Origin: Epiperipatus broadwayi
Taxonomy: Eukaryota; Onychophora; Udeonychophora; Euonychophora; Peripatidae
Assembly: GCA_028023455.1 (NCBI GenBank)
Contig: JAQFVV010000349.1
Location: forward strand, 405,501-469,500
DNA: 64,000 bases
Reading direction: 5' to 3'
In this document: positions 40,889-51,569 of the stretch, in pieces
How the letters are laid out: each line of letters starts with the position of its first letter
How positions within the stretch are numbered: position 1 is the first letter of the stretch
Program-made: the position numbers and the translations under genes
The notes under the pieces: model-generated
What the model was told of the DNA's origin: nothing
Databases searched by the model: none
The model's input: the letters and a program-made list of their open reading frames with translations, nothing else

Positions 40889-40896
40889 CTAAATAA

Positions 40897-41480
40897 CATT
40901 CAACTTTTATCTGGAAAATAATATTTGCTTACACAATTTTTTACCTGGGATTTAAGATAAACTTCTATTACCAATAGTGAATGATTGATAAGTTAAATTT
41001 ATAATTTATATTTATACCTTTATCTGTTTTATAAACTATTTTTTATTAATGTTTTTATGTTTTAATCCCTATTGTATTTGATATTTCATAGTAGTTTTAG
41101 TCTAGTTTGTTTCTTGAAGTTTAATCTTTTTTCTGCTCTAGTAAAAAAGTTTTTTTTTTGAAAGAAAAGTCCCCCCCCCCCAATAAAGTTTTATTAGAAA
41201 GAAAATCACTTGTGGGATTATTTAATTACAATCCATGTTACATTTAGAGAAAAGTTTTCATTAGAAAAAAAAAAGAAAGTTTGAAAAAGAGATTTTAAAG
41301 TCATCACTATATGTGTGTGCTCGATTTTATGTATACGTAATTATATAAATCATTGATAAGATTATATTGGCTAGCAGTTTTACTTGTTTACTCTGTGTCA
41401 CATATGACTGAAATGAAAGGAATATTTATTTATTAAACCATTAAATAGCACATTATTACCAGTCCTTATGCTTACACAAG
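40897..41480. other. AT-rich intronic sequence with C12 and T-runs
   Basis: No feature except homopolymers (12 C near 41171). Confidence 0.5.
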
Positions 41481-41892
41481 CTGTTGAAACAGAGGCAAAC
41501 TTTCCATACAGTAGCGCCACCAGTGCAAGCCACAGTAATCAATGATGCAAAGAAGGTTTGTGCATAAAATCCCTATCTAGTACCTATTCATTCAATATCC
41601 TCAGACCAGATTCTAGCTTGTAGCTTTCATCTGTGAGGAGTCTTGGATTTGAGAGCACTGTACCTATATCTTAGGATCTAATGCAACCCTCCAGTAAACA
41701 CCTTTTACATATTTCATTAATTATGAGATCTAAGTGCAGTGCTCTAAAACCCAATACTCCTCACCAATGAAATCCATAAGCTAGAAACTAGTCTGGGGAT
41801 ATTGGATGAGTAGGCACTAGATAGGAATTTTATGCACAAACCTTGCATCTATTGATTACTCTGGCTTACACTGAGTGGTGCTACTGTATAAA
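41481..41892. mobile_element. Foldback family F, long copy
   Basis: Left arm 41484-41700 (GAAACAGAGGCAAACTTTCC onward) and right arm about 41725-41890 (ending GCTACTGTAT) are inverse copies. Both contain the family segments CCTACTCATCC/GGATGAGTAGG and AGAGCACTG/CAGTGCTCT. Arms of roughly 200 bp. Lies in the ACE intron. Confidence 0.8.
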
Positions 41893-43054
41893 TTATTTAT
41901 TTATATATGATAATAATTCAAACTGCATAAATAAAATGTAAAAATGATTATGCAAAGTTTCACTGTAATTTAGTAAGAGCAAGTTAATACATCTTTGGTA
42001 ACTGTATTTTGCAAAAAATATGATCAGATTCATGATAAGACTTAATTTATACTTGTATTTATTAACTATCTCCCACAAACATTCATCTATATCAATGTTT
42101 ATGTTTAAAGAAAGAATCCCACTGTTGAATTTAAAAGAATAAAAATTTTATGAACCACACATTTGCTAAAGGTATATTATGATGGCCAACCAATCTCCAA
42201 CTTTATTAAAGTACGATTGAAATATTAAATTTTTTATTTTATATTTAATAATTGCATAATATTAATTAAATTCTCTACAAGGGTGAATATTGGATGAGTG
42301 CAGTTAGAGTAAATGCTATGATTGATTTCATATTCAGGCTGATCAGTTTTAGAATTTTTTAGAAGTAACTTGTCCATATTCAATTCCATCATTTTTGTCT
42401 AGAGGGTAAACGAGATAGAATAATACCAAAACCATCATATCTGGTTTCAAACTTATCTGGCAAATAATGCCTTCTCATTCATTTTTTTTTTTTTTTTAAA
42501 AGAATAAAAGAACAGCATTCGCTCTGCACTGAGATTTTCAAAGGCAGTGCAAAATAAACCAGAACTTTATTTAAGTTAGAATGGTTTCTCATGAGTATTC
42601 TTGCCAAAGTTTTTACTTGTGGACATCCTCTACTGGAATCAATTAATCTTTGATTATTCAGAGAAGTAGAGGAGATACGATCATTCAAATTATTTTTTAA
42701 CAACGATTTATTTGTTTAAATAGGTATTAATAATTGTTTAAATGATTTATAAAAGGTGATTAAATATGATAGTAAGAAGTGAATTGCTACTTTATATTAT
42801 ATCAGTATTATTAGTGAATGTTAAAAAATATTTGTTAGTTTTTTTATATCCAAGAACTTCACTGAAAATTGGTGTGTACAAGGTGAAGGACACATTTTTA
42901 AACAGAATGCATGAACACATTTTAGGTTAATTTATTTTGTTCTGGAAATGATTCCATATTATCTCACACATTATCAATTATAAAAGATAAAATATTCTAT
43001 AAACAAAATGAATGATGTTTTTAAAATTTAGATAAATTCTGTTTACTTTATTAT
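41893..43054. other. AT-rich intronic sequence
   Basis: No exon or known repeat seen. Confidence 0.5.
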
Positions 43055-43300
43055 AAGTAATATTTACTAAGGCAATAAACCTAAAGCATGTGCCATTAAA
43101 AATGTGAAGGTAGGGACCTCTACAGGTCTTAACCACAAGCTTACACATTGGAAGAAAAGAGGAGAACTCTTCTTTACTTCAACCTACTTTCTATATAAAT
43201 AGGTGAAGGTGAAGCTTGTGGTTAGACCTGTAGAGGTCCCTACCATCGCATTTTCAACTGCATATGCTTTAGGTTTATTGCCTTAGTAAAATATTACTTA
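43055..43300. mobile_element. Foldback element 3
   Basis: The left arm, from TAAGTAATATTTACTAAGGC, contains GTAGGGACCTCTACAGGTCT and runs to AAGCTT at about 43142. It mirrors AAGCTTGTGGTTAGACCTGT, running through AGAGGTCCCTACC to TTGCCTTAGTAAAATATTAC at about 43300. Arms are about 85 bp and the loop about 70 bp. No relatives elsewhere in the window. Confidence 0.8.
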
Positions 43301-43830
43301 CGTAATCAATGTGCATTAAATAAATTTATAATTACTTTATTATAATAATTAATAATTTCATTTTTTTTGCATTCAGAAATCTTATTAGTGTAAGGTATAA
43401 GGAATCTTATGCCCAACCCCAACATCATTAGCCACAAATCAAAATAGGCTTGAATTTTATTTATATTAGGCATATTTCAAAGTGTGAAAGCTGAGTCACA
43501 TCATTATTTCAAGCGATGTTCTTTATAGTTAGCAAGCACATATACAATTATATTCATATTTAATAATTTACGTATGCTTCAACATTTTCACTAGGAAGTA
43601 AAATAAGATTAAAATCTATTTTTATTTGTGGTTAGTGATGTTGGTTTGGCACAGCTGATGAAGAGAATTCCCTTGAATTTGTCCTGTGATCTGTATACTA
43701 TAGTAGATGACATTTCAGAATTTAACTTTTATCTCAATTTAATAGCATCTAATAGAGGATACATAAAAGCACTCTACAATATTATAGAATAGAGCTCTGT
43801 AATGTAATAATTACATAATTGATTAAATAA
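43301..43830. other. AT-rich intronic sequence
   Basis: Nothing recognisable. Confidence 0.5.
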
Positions 43831-43938
43831 TTTTTTTTTCCATATGTCAAAGCATCGGCTGGGAAGCGAACTCACAACAACTGTCTGCAAGCAAATGCTT
43901 GCTTGCAAGGCAGCTGTGCTGCCCTCTCGGCTATCAAT
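43831..43938 (-). mobile_element. tRNA-derived SINE, copy 2
   Basis: On the minus strand: A-box ATAGCCGAGAGGG, the shared body GCCTTGCAAGCAAGCATTTG, B-box GAGTTCGCTTCCC, CCGATGCTTTGACATATGG and an A tail. Same family as 26231-26343. Target duplications are not clear. Confidence 0.8.
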
Positions 43939-44960
43939 TTTGTAATAAAATAACTAAATTTTAGAAAAGATAATGGCAAACATACAAAAGTTAAAGAGGC
44001 AATGAAAGTGATATTGCATGAAACTAAAAAGACAGTCTGCCAATAATGTGTATGATTTATGAAGAAAAAAAAATAGTTTTTTTTTCAAATGAATCTATAA
44101 AGGTTTATTTGCATTTACTGGGTCATTAAAAATCATCCACATAAAAAGAATGGTGATTTGTCTTATTTTCAAAAGTATCATAACAAGTTTGAGCAATGAC
44201 TGTTATTATTAAATACTTATTTTTGTTCTTCATAACACATAATGATGGTCTACAGACCTACAATATCTCACTTTTAATTTCCAAAAGAGCAAAACTGCAT
44301 ACATCAGTGAAAATTTAATTTTACCTGAAATTTATGAAGTACAGTCTCATGTAGACCATCACATACTTATGAATTCAATTCCCACTTAACAATAATATGG
44401 TTAAAAAACAAATAGATGAAATGGATAAAAATACACATTATGGGGCATTTAACTAACAATGGATTTTCTAGAAGAGTCCATGTTTCCAGTTAGTTAATAC
44501 TTTATTGCTACCTTTCATGAAAAAAGAAAAGTTTTACAAAGAAAATATTAATTTCAAAATATTTGGAAATGGTTACAAATCTTTATTTTATGTTACCGAG
44601 ATCTGTTTACAAATGTTATTGGCTACACTTGGTGTCACTCCATCAAAAATAAGGCATAATAGAGACTTTACAGCTTTTTAAAAGTTAGACAAAATATTAT
44701 TTCTGTTTATTGCTTCATTGACCATTGGCATTTAGTTGTGAAAAAATGTGTGATCACTAATTGGTGGTTACTATTATCAACAAATTAAATTCCATCCCCT
44801 CAAATATCATCCTTTTTGATAGCATTGTGCTAAAAATTATGAAACTTTTTACTGTTATTTTTCATTGAAATTTCATTGGTTATCAAAAGACAATGCTTCG
44901 AACAATTTCATGAATTCTTTCATATTATTACGAAGTGATTTGGATATCTGTATGATGAGA
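43939..44960. other. AT-rich intronic sequence
   Basis: Only a short inverted pair GATGGTCTACA / TGTAGACCATC near 44243 and 44353 stands out. Confidence 0.5.
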
Positions 44961-45066
44961 TGAGTAATAATCTTTGAAAAATTAACTGATATCACATATC
45001 TTTTAGGTTTATATGAGTAATAATCTTTGAAAAATTAACTGATATCACATATCTTTTAGGTTTATA
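44961..45066. repeat. 53-bp tandem duplication
   Basis: Two adjacent copies, period 53 bp, starting TGAGTAATAATCTTTG and ending TTTTAGGTTTATA. They are essentially identical. Confidence 0.9.
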
Positions 45067-45355
45067 ACAAATTCAGCAAAGTGAATTTATAATCACAAGC
45101 AAAATCTCAGATATTAACATTTATCTATATCAAAAGTAATGCTTTTTAAAGACAATATAAGATGATGCAAATTATTATATCTGTTTTCATATTTGTTAGA
45201 AATAGAAAAACAAAGTTAAATAACTGCTTATATACTACCGAATTATATGAATCATTCATATGAAGCTATGGTAGAATGTTTGAAAAGGTTCTTAATTTAG
45301 AAATTCCAGAGTGGATAATAAATCTATATATAAATAGTCAAAAGGTTGGAATATT

Positions 45356-45986
45356 ACCTTTTAATTAAAATTTTCATTACACTCAACTTTGCTGATTAAA
45401 TGAGAGAGTCTGTTTGTTGGAAGGGGCCCCAAAGGCCTAAATCCTGGTTCTTTTGAGGGGGAGGGCTTGGATGAGAGTGCTGTGGGGATCATTACCAACA
45501 TTGATTTTCTCATTCACAAGAAGAAGAAAAACGCTATTCATAGCGGTTTTAGCATTATTGTTATAAATGATTTTATCCAAGTATTATTGCAAAGTAAACT
45601 GCAGTTTGGCCTAATGATTTTAATTGCAAGTGATTCGCCTTATTTAAATTTATTATTTTCAATGTTGTTATATCCAAGTGTTTTCCTATTCTCAACTTAT
45701 CTATTGCAAATTGGATTTCTCAATATTGTACTCCTAAAATGCTACTCATATTTAAACTCTAGACTTTGTAAATAATTCTTAATTGTAACATGCATTTGTC
45801 TTTAATAGTTAATCTTCTCATGGATTAATGCTTTGAGTTTCCAAGGGTTGATCAATTTCTGGAAATGCTATGGGCAAAAAAATTCAATGTGTCATTTCAA
45901 ATCTCCATATTACACTATGTAAATCAATATTTACCTTGTAAAACATTTTATACTCAATATAGTCTCTCTTTTATAAAAAAAAAAAA
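45356..45986 (+). mobile_element. Retroposed insert with poly(A) tail and 16-bp target duplications
   Basis: About 630 bp of sequence unlike its surroundings ends in a 16-A run (45975-45990). AAAAGGTTGGAATATT flanks it at 45340-45355 and 45987-46002. Long target duplications plus a 3' poly(A) tail mark LINE-mediated insertion of a transcript. The source is unknown. An open frame over 45430-45770 (GLDESAVGIITNIDFLIHKK, then a hydrophobic stretch) resembles nothing I can name. It could be a processed pseudogene fragment, a 3' UTR copy or a short LINE 3' end. Confidence 0.85.
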
Positions 45987-46002
45987 AAAAGGTTGGAATA
46001 TT

Positions 46003-46995
46003 TTGTAAAAGAAAAACCTATGAAGATATAAAATGATATTGAATTGATACTAAGTTTTAAAATTTTTTAACAAGAGTTTTGGTTATAAAAGAAAATTTCA
46101 GAATATTATCCTACATTATGAATCATTTTTAATATCTTTTCCATGATATATCAGATGTGATGTAGTACTATCACAAATTTTACCCAAATAAAGAAATTAC
46201 ACATAAATTGTTGAACATAATGATTTCCAACTTCAGTTTATGGGTATTGAGCTAATATCAACAAGCCAGTCTGAGAAAAAAAAATCACTACTACATGAGG
46301 GTGTTTGTATTCTCAAGTTGCTTTCAGAGCTCATCGTTTTTTAAATTTGTGTATATATTTACTACCATTATTCAAGTATTATTTATATATATTAGATTTG
46401 TCTTTTGTGTTTTATTTCGATATACTTTGTTATTACGTTTTTATTTATAGAATCGATTTTTTGAATTCAAAATATAAAATGTATCAACAAAGATAAGTGC
46501 AAAGTTTTTTGACAATTTTATTTTTTACATATATATAAAATGTCATTCACTCCCCTCAAACGCTTTATCTTCGTGAATAAACATAAAGTCTGCATTTAAC
46601 AGCACAACCGGAAGGTAGATCTCTTATTGTAGCATTGCTGAAAAAAACATAGCATTTGAGGAGATTGATTGTCATTTTATATTTACATTTTAAGCTAATG
46701 ATATGCATTAGGTCTATTTCTTATATATTTATGTTTAGGACATTACAAAGTTTAAAATGACCGGTGCATTAATCGTTCTTTGTATATATGAATAAACCTT
46801 TTGTTTATGAGCAACTTAAGATCATTGCTAATTTAAATTTCATGCTCCTGGTTCGAATAAGTCTTTTTAATATACATACGATCTTTGCAATGTTATTCAC
46901 ACGTTAACATTGCTGAAAAAATATAGCATTTGAGGAATTTGATTGACATTTTACATTTGAATTTTTAGCTACTGATATGCATTGTGTCTATTTCA
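46003..46995. repeat. AT-rich intron with an imperfect direct repeat
   Basis: GCATTGCTGAAAAAAACATA onward at about 46632-46735 recurs as ACATTGCTGAAAAAATATAG onward at about 46909-47010 (through GATATGCATT and GTCTATTTC). Period about 277 bp. The rest is featureless. Confidence 0.6.
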
Positions 46996-47009
46996 CATAC
47001 ACACACATA

Positions 47010-47530
47010 TTTATATAATTATAAAGGACTTGAACTCAGACTTTCAAACTTCTTACAGCTATCCAATCCATATTATACAACAGGTACCCATGATCCTATA
47101 CATATGAAAAAGATAAATGATCTCTAAAATACGTAATTTATTCTGAACCAGCACTCATCAGTTTGTCCAGATCACGATCTTCCACACATTTACACAAACA
47201 GTGCTCAGTTTATATTAAGATAGCAAACCTTCAAACTTTAATGGACAAGCTTCAGTCTTCTTCACTCTCCAATTCTTCAGCCATCCATATCTTTGAAAAT
47301 CCGAAGATGAAACACTCAAAGCCCTTTCTGATGCCAATATTATTGTCATACCCATGTTGACCATAAGTCAATCTGATCCCTCACACATAGGACCTTAGTA
47401 TGTCCATTTAATTATGGAAAAGGATGAACAGAATATTGGAGATGGTTTATCCTTTTCACGTATCCGCTGTAAAAAATGGATTGAATAGCTGTAGGGAGTT
47501 TGAAAGTCTAATTCCCTTAAAATTAATATA
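47010..47530. repeat. Family G repeat copy
   Basis: Contains GAACCAGCACTCATCAGTTT, CTCAGTTTATATTAAGATAG, AATGGACAAGCTTCAGTCTT and TGGAGATGGTTTATCCTTTT, as in the 37612 element. The two ends carry inverted CTTTCAAACTTC-type and GAGTTTGAAAG sequence. Confidence 0.7.
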
Positions 47531-47670
47531 TTAAGTTTAGTATAGAATATAATATATATGTATCTATGTTTAAATTTTTTTTTAAGTTTGAAAGTCTAAT
47601 TCCCTTATAATTAATATATTAAGTTTAGTATAGAATATAATATATATGTATCTATGTTTAAATTCCTTTT
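47497..47670. repeat. 88-bp tandem duplication
   Basis: AGTTTGAAAGTCTAATTCCC and the following bases repeat with an 88-bp period (starting 47497 and 47585). The copies differ only at a few bases. Confidence 0.85.
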
Positions 47671-48552
47671 TAAATTTTATATTAAAGTAAAATTTTGTTA
47701 TTGATTTAAAGTACAGGATTTTTTTTTCTAAATTCAATTATAAATATTTTTAATCTTCAAAAAATATAATATTTGTTAGCAAATAATCAGTTTTTACAAT
47801 ACTTTGTCAAATGGTAGATAAGAGAGAATATCTAAGACTGAGTGAGAATCATTGAGTTAAAAGTTAAAAAACGAATAGAAAATTGCTAACTAAACAACAG
47901 TTGGCAAATTTATTCGGTATGGAGGACTGACTATTTTGAGACTTTACCTTGCAGTGGACTATTTAAAAGTAATTTGTTTTTAATTATATATACACACAAA
48001 CATAGTGTTTGACTTATATGTTGGACTATTTCCATCATCCAGAATTAAAGATTGAATGTCTTTATAAAAAAATTTACATTTTATTTAATTTTTCCAATTA
48101 CATTCAACTGTTTTTAATAGCACACACATTAGTATATACACAATGTCTTGAGTGGTTTTATTCTCCTTTCTTTTTCAGGCATTGCTGGTTTAATCTGCAA
48201 CAGTACTAGCATGGGAATCGAACCAGAACTTTTAAATTCTTGAATATTGAATTTTAAGATAAGAGCATTATGCAATATAATTAAAAAATAAAAAATTAAA
48301 ACAGATGAATTCTGTAATTTCTACCATTAATCTCATTTATTTTTATTAAGTATATTATATTTTTACGAGGTGTAAAATCTTACTAAGCTAATTACAATTG
48401 ACATATGTACTTGAAATACTGTTTGTTACTTGATAAACATCTCATTAATGAATCATTAATGTCTGTGTTAAATTTAAGTTGCAAAATAGTATAGTGTAAA
48501 GTATTTATTAAATAATAATTTTATATTTTTTTGTGTGATTGTTTACTGTTAG
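47671..48552. other. AT-rich intronic sequence before exon B
   Basis: A B-box-like TGGTTCGATTCCC on the minus strand near 48215 suggests an old tRNA-derived remnant, but no matching A-box was seen. A pyrimidine-rich tract precedes the acceptor GTTAG at 48552. Confidence 0.4.
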
Positions 48553-48651
48553 GTGCAAATATCAAGGAATAATTCCACCTGTTAAACGTTCAAATTTGGA
48601 TTTTGATCCAGGTTCCAAATTCCATGTATCTAATGATGTACCCTATATCAG
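48553..48651 (+). CDS. Angiotensin-converting enzyme-like peptidase, exon B
   Basis: A 99-bp exon between acceptor TGTTAG and donor GTATAA. It completes the Arg codon from exon A and reads [32 protein letters not shown] and two bases of the next Arg codon. Human ACE has KYQGxCPPVxR, (H/D)FDxGAKFH and PYIRYF at this place. The FDPGSKFH motif precedes the substrate-binding C-terminal part of the M2 fold. Length and phase match human exons 10 and 23 as I recall them. The following exon should begin with one base plus YFVSF-like sequence and be about 123 bp. It was not found in the rest of the window, possibly because of the damaged region at 49260-49735. Confidence 0.92.
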
Positions 48652-49259
48652 GTATAATTAATTTTATTAATAAAAAGTAATCTTATTGTAATCATAATTT
48701 TTATTGAAAATAAATACAGTTGGTTTTAAAAGTAGGAATCACTAACATCTCCATTATCATAAATATAAAACTAAAAATAATCTTATGGCTAGTCATATGG
48801 TATTCAAGCATTTATATTGATAGGTTAGGCACAATAATTCTGTTCAATTAACTATATTCATTTAAGAGATCCATTCAGATACTGCCACGTATTGATTTAA
48901 CTAGTGCATTAAAAAATGAGGACAGAAGCATGTTTGGTTATTTATTATTTAATAATAATGAGCATTAATTTATACAACTGGAATTGATAGTATTTTCATA
49001 TATTTATATACATATGGCAATTAGTTACGCATAATTATAATACATTATATTACAGATAAACAATTCGTATAGAAATCATTAGTTACAATTAGAGCTAGAC
49101 TAGGGTGCCCTCTTTCATAACTAAATCCCCTTTCTTTACCTTCAGTGGGGATTCTACAGGACTGAAATCGACTCAGCTTATGGATGCATGTTGTAACAGT
49201 TCATATTTGAACATTCACGCAACAAAATCCAGAGTTTTGGTAAATTATACCAAGGCTGA
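48652..49259. other. Intronic sequence
   Basis: No exon seen. The open frame starting at 49105 runs into the poly-C/G tract and has no recognisable domain. Confidence 0.45.
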
Positions 49260-49651
49260 TCTAGATGAGGGTTTGGGACCAATCCCCCCCCTCCCCTTCC
49301 CCAACCCTCCCCTTTTTCTTTTGAATGTCATATATGGGGTCATACTCCTAATCTCTCTATTTTCCCGCGCCGGATAGGGGGGGGTGAGGGGGGGGGGGGG
49401 GGTAACTAAATATTTTTTCCACCCCCCCCCCTCCCCCTCCTGGGTTTTTTTTAATAATTTTATTGTGGGGGGTGTAATTAAATAAAAGGGTTGATTGTGG
49501 GGTTTTTATAATTAAAAAAAAAAAAAATTTTCCCGGGGGGGGGGGGGGGTGTTATGTTATTTTTTGTAGAAATTTGCTTATGTGTAATTGGTGCCGGATG
49601 GAGGGGAAGGGGGAGGGAAAGGGGGGGGGTGGGGGTAGAAAAAGTTGGGTG

Positions 49652-49706
<55 letters not shown>

Positions 49707-49735
49707 GAGGGAAAGGGAAAGGGGAAGATTTATAG
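49260..49735. other. Degenerate poly-G/poly-C tract, probable sequence artefact
   Basis: Alternating C-rich, T-rich and G-rich runs culminate in about 50 consecutive G near 49656-49705 with GGGA variants on both sides. Nothing else in this AT-rich window looks like it. Long G runs are what two-colour Illumina chemistry reports when signal is lost. Together with the adapter at 22028 I read this as low-quality gap filling, though a true G-rich satellite cannot be excluded. Confidence 0.65.
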
Positions 49736-51569
49736 ATGGCTATAGCTTTTAGATTTAGCTTGATTGAGAAGTGGTTACCGGTTATTTATCTGGAGGCTTG
49801 CAGCTTGAAAGTATGAAATACACGCATGGACTGATTTATCTGAGCTGGTTCATCGATGGGCTATTCTTTCAGTAGGGCTGTGGTTTGGGTCTCCGGTCTC
49901 CATAAACGGTTCTTGACCATCGGGAAGATGGCCTTTGCTTTTCTAGCCAATTATTTGCATGGTAAAAACTAGGCCCACTGCCTGGATATAAGTTGAAACA
50001 TGAGTAAAGCAAAATGGATGACGATTTCTTTTCAACTGGCCTTTTTATATTTCTTTAACCCTCCCCCTCTTACAGTTCATTCACAATCTTTATTTTTAGA
50101 CTTTAAAACTTAAGAAGTCTTAATTGCATCCTTCAAACGAATCGGTTGATTGACTTCAGGTTTAACGTTTATTCATTGTTCCTTTTATTTTTCTCAGATT
50201 CCAGTTCCAATTTGGAAATTTTCAGTGCAGGTTTAATTGTCCAATTTTTATTTTATTAAGAATCCTAAAATCTAGATTTGTACCAGCGGTGTCTCATGAG
50301 ATTGGTAAAGTTCTTTTCTTTTCTTTCTTTAAACATTGGATTGCTTCTCTTTTTCTTTTACTGAAAGAGATTTAAGCTGGTAGCGTTTTATCATAGATGT
50401 GAGAAATCTACATTTGTTTTTAGTTGCTCTACATGATTAAGTAATTGGGTAACTTCAAAGTGAGTTTGAAATACTTTAGAGAATTCTGTTCTTATCTAAT
50501 ACAATTTTCCCAGCTTGAAACCAATTCAATTATTTAAAATCATAAGATGAATATTTATAAAATTATAAGGTGTGTACGTTATATAATGATAATTTCATTG
50601 ATGAATATTTATAAAAAATTATAAGGTGTGTTCGTTATATAATGATAATATCATTCAGATGTGAATATACCATTTTTAGCAAATAGAATTATTACAAAAT
50701 ATATATACAATTATAGCAGACGTGTGTGCATATACAATTACACACATATACGTGTAAATATACGTTTTTATACATGTTAAATTCCCAAGTATATTGTTAT
50801 ATATATGTGTACCTTTAGGGTTTGAACTAGGGAAATGAAGGCTACTGATTTATAGAATAGGTGAAACATATGATGATGAAATCATACTGTTTCAATGTTG
50901 ACACCAATATAGAAGATATGGAATAATTAGTGGCAAACAGTTATTTAAAGAACACACACAGTCCTTAGAGAAAACAACTATTCTTATATTATTGGTTAGT
51001 TCATTAATTGCCTGCTCAATCTGTTTTCTATTTCTATGTTTACTTTTCTTCTTTAGCTCTTCCTGTTTTGATATCCTTGTCTTCTTTAACACATTCAACA
51101 CTTCCTGTTTTAACATACACACACACAGTAGGTATTTAGTGTTTTTCATTACTTTAACAGTTAAAGAACTATTATTGATAAAACAAAACAGTCTTGATTC
51201 CATTGTTTTAAAACTTCTGATTATAAACTAGACTAATTCGACTTATTATTTGAATGTATTATTTTATTTTTTAAAAAATCTAAGTAATATTGAATATTTT
51301 AGTATTTTTAATATTGTACAATCTAAAAGAAGTATTATTGTATTTATTCATTTATTTAAGGTTTAATATTTGATATTTAAAATGTTATAATGCACTATTA
51401 ACAATAATAAGTAACAATGTTCCTTGCATTTAATTTTTTAAATGTTTTTTATTAAATTACAAACTCTGTTGTTTGTTTAATCAAATTTTAACAGGCTTCT
51501 ATCAAATTAATTTTCTTCAAATTTTAAACATATGTCAGAAATCAATGGCAATGCAATATGATAATGAAA
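49736..51569. other. Non-coding sequence, with a 60-bp imperfect tandem repeat
   Basis: GAATATTTATAAAA, AATTATAAGGTGTG and GTTATATAATGATAAT repeat at about 50548-50602 and 50604-50662. No exon recognised; see the rejected candidate at 50203. Confidence 0.5.

Larger units (their letters stand above)
37105..48552 (+). other. ACE-like gene intron (11,448 bp)
   Basis: GT at 37105 and AG at 48551-48552. The phases agree: exon A ends two bases into an Arg codon and exon B supplies the third. The intron holds the inverted repeats at 37612-38762, a 180-bp tandem duplication, two nested hAT elements, foldbacks, a SINE and a retroposed insert, all listed separately. Confidence 0.9.

Noticed and set aside
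45467-45775. 102-residue hydrophobic frame as a membrane protein gene
   Set aside because: It lies within a poly(A) retroposed insert. It has no proper start, and an AT-rich sequence easily yields hydrophobic frames.
48180-48300. tRNA gene or SINE on the minus strand
   Set aside because: A good B-box (TGGTTCGATTCCC) but no A-box at the right distance and no cloverleaf that pairs; at most a remnant.
49105-49377. 90-residue open frame before the poly-G tract
   Set aside because: No recognisable domain, and its second half is translated from the artefactual C/G runs.
50203-50234. Possible next ACE exon (FQFQFGNFQC after an AG, in the right phase)
   Set aside because: Only the FQF triplet resembles the family's QFQFH. 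The 32-bp length and missing YFVSF and the C-terminal part argue for coincidence.
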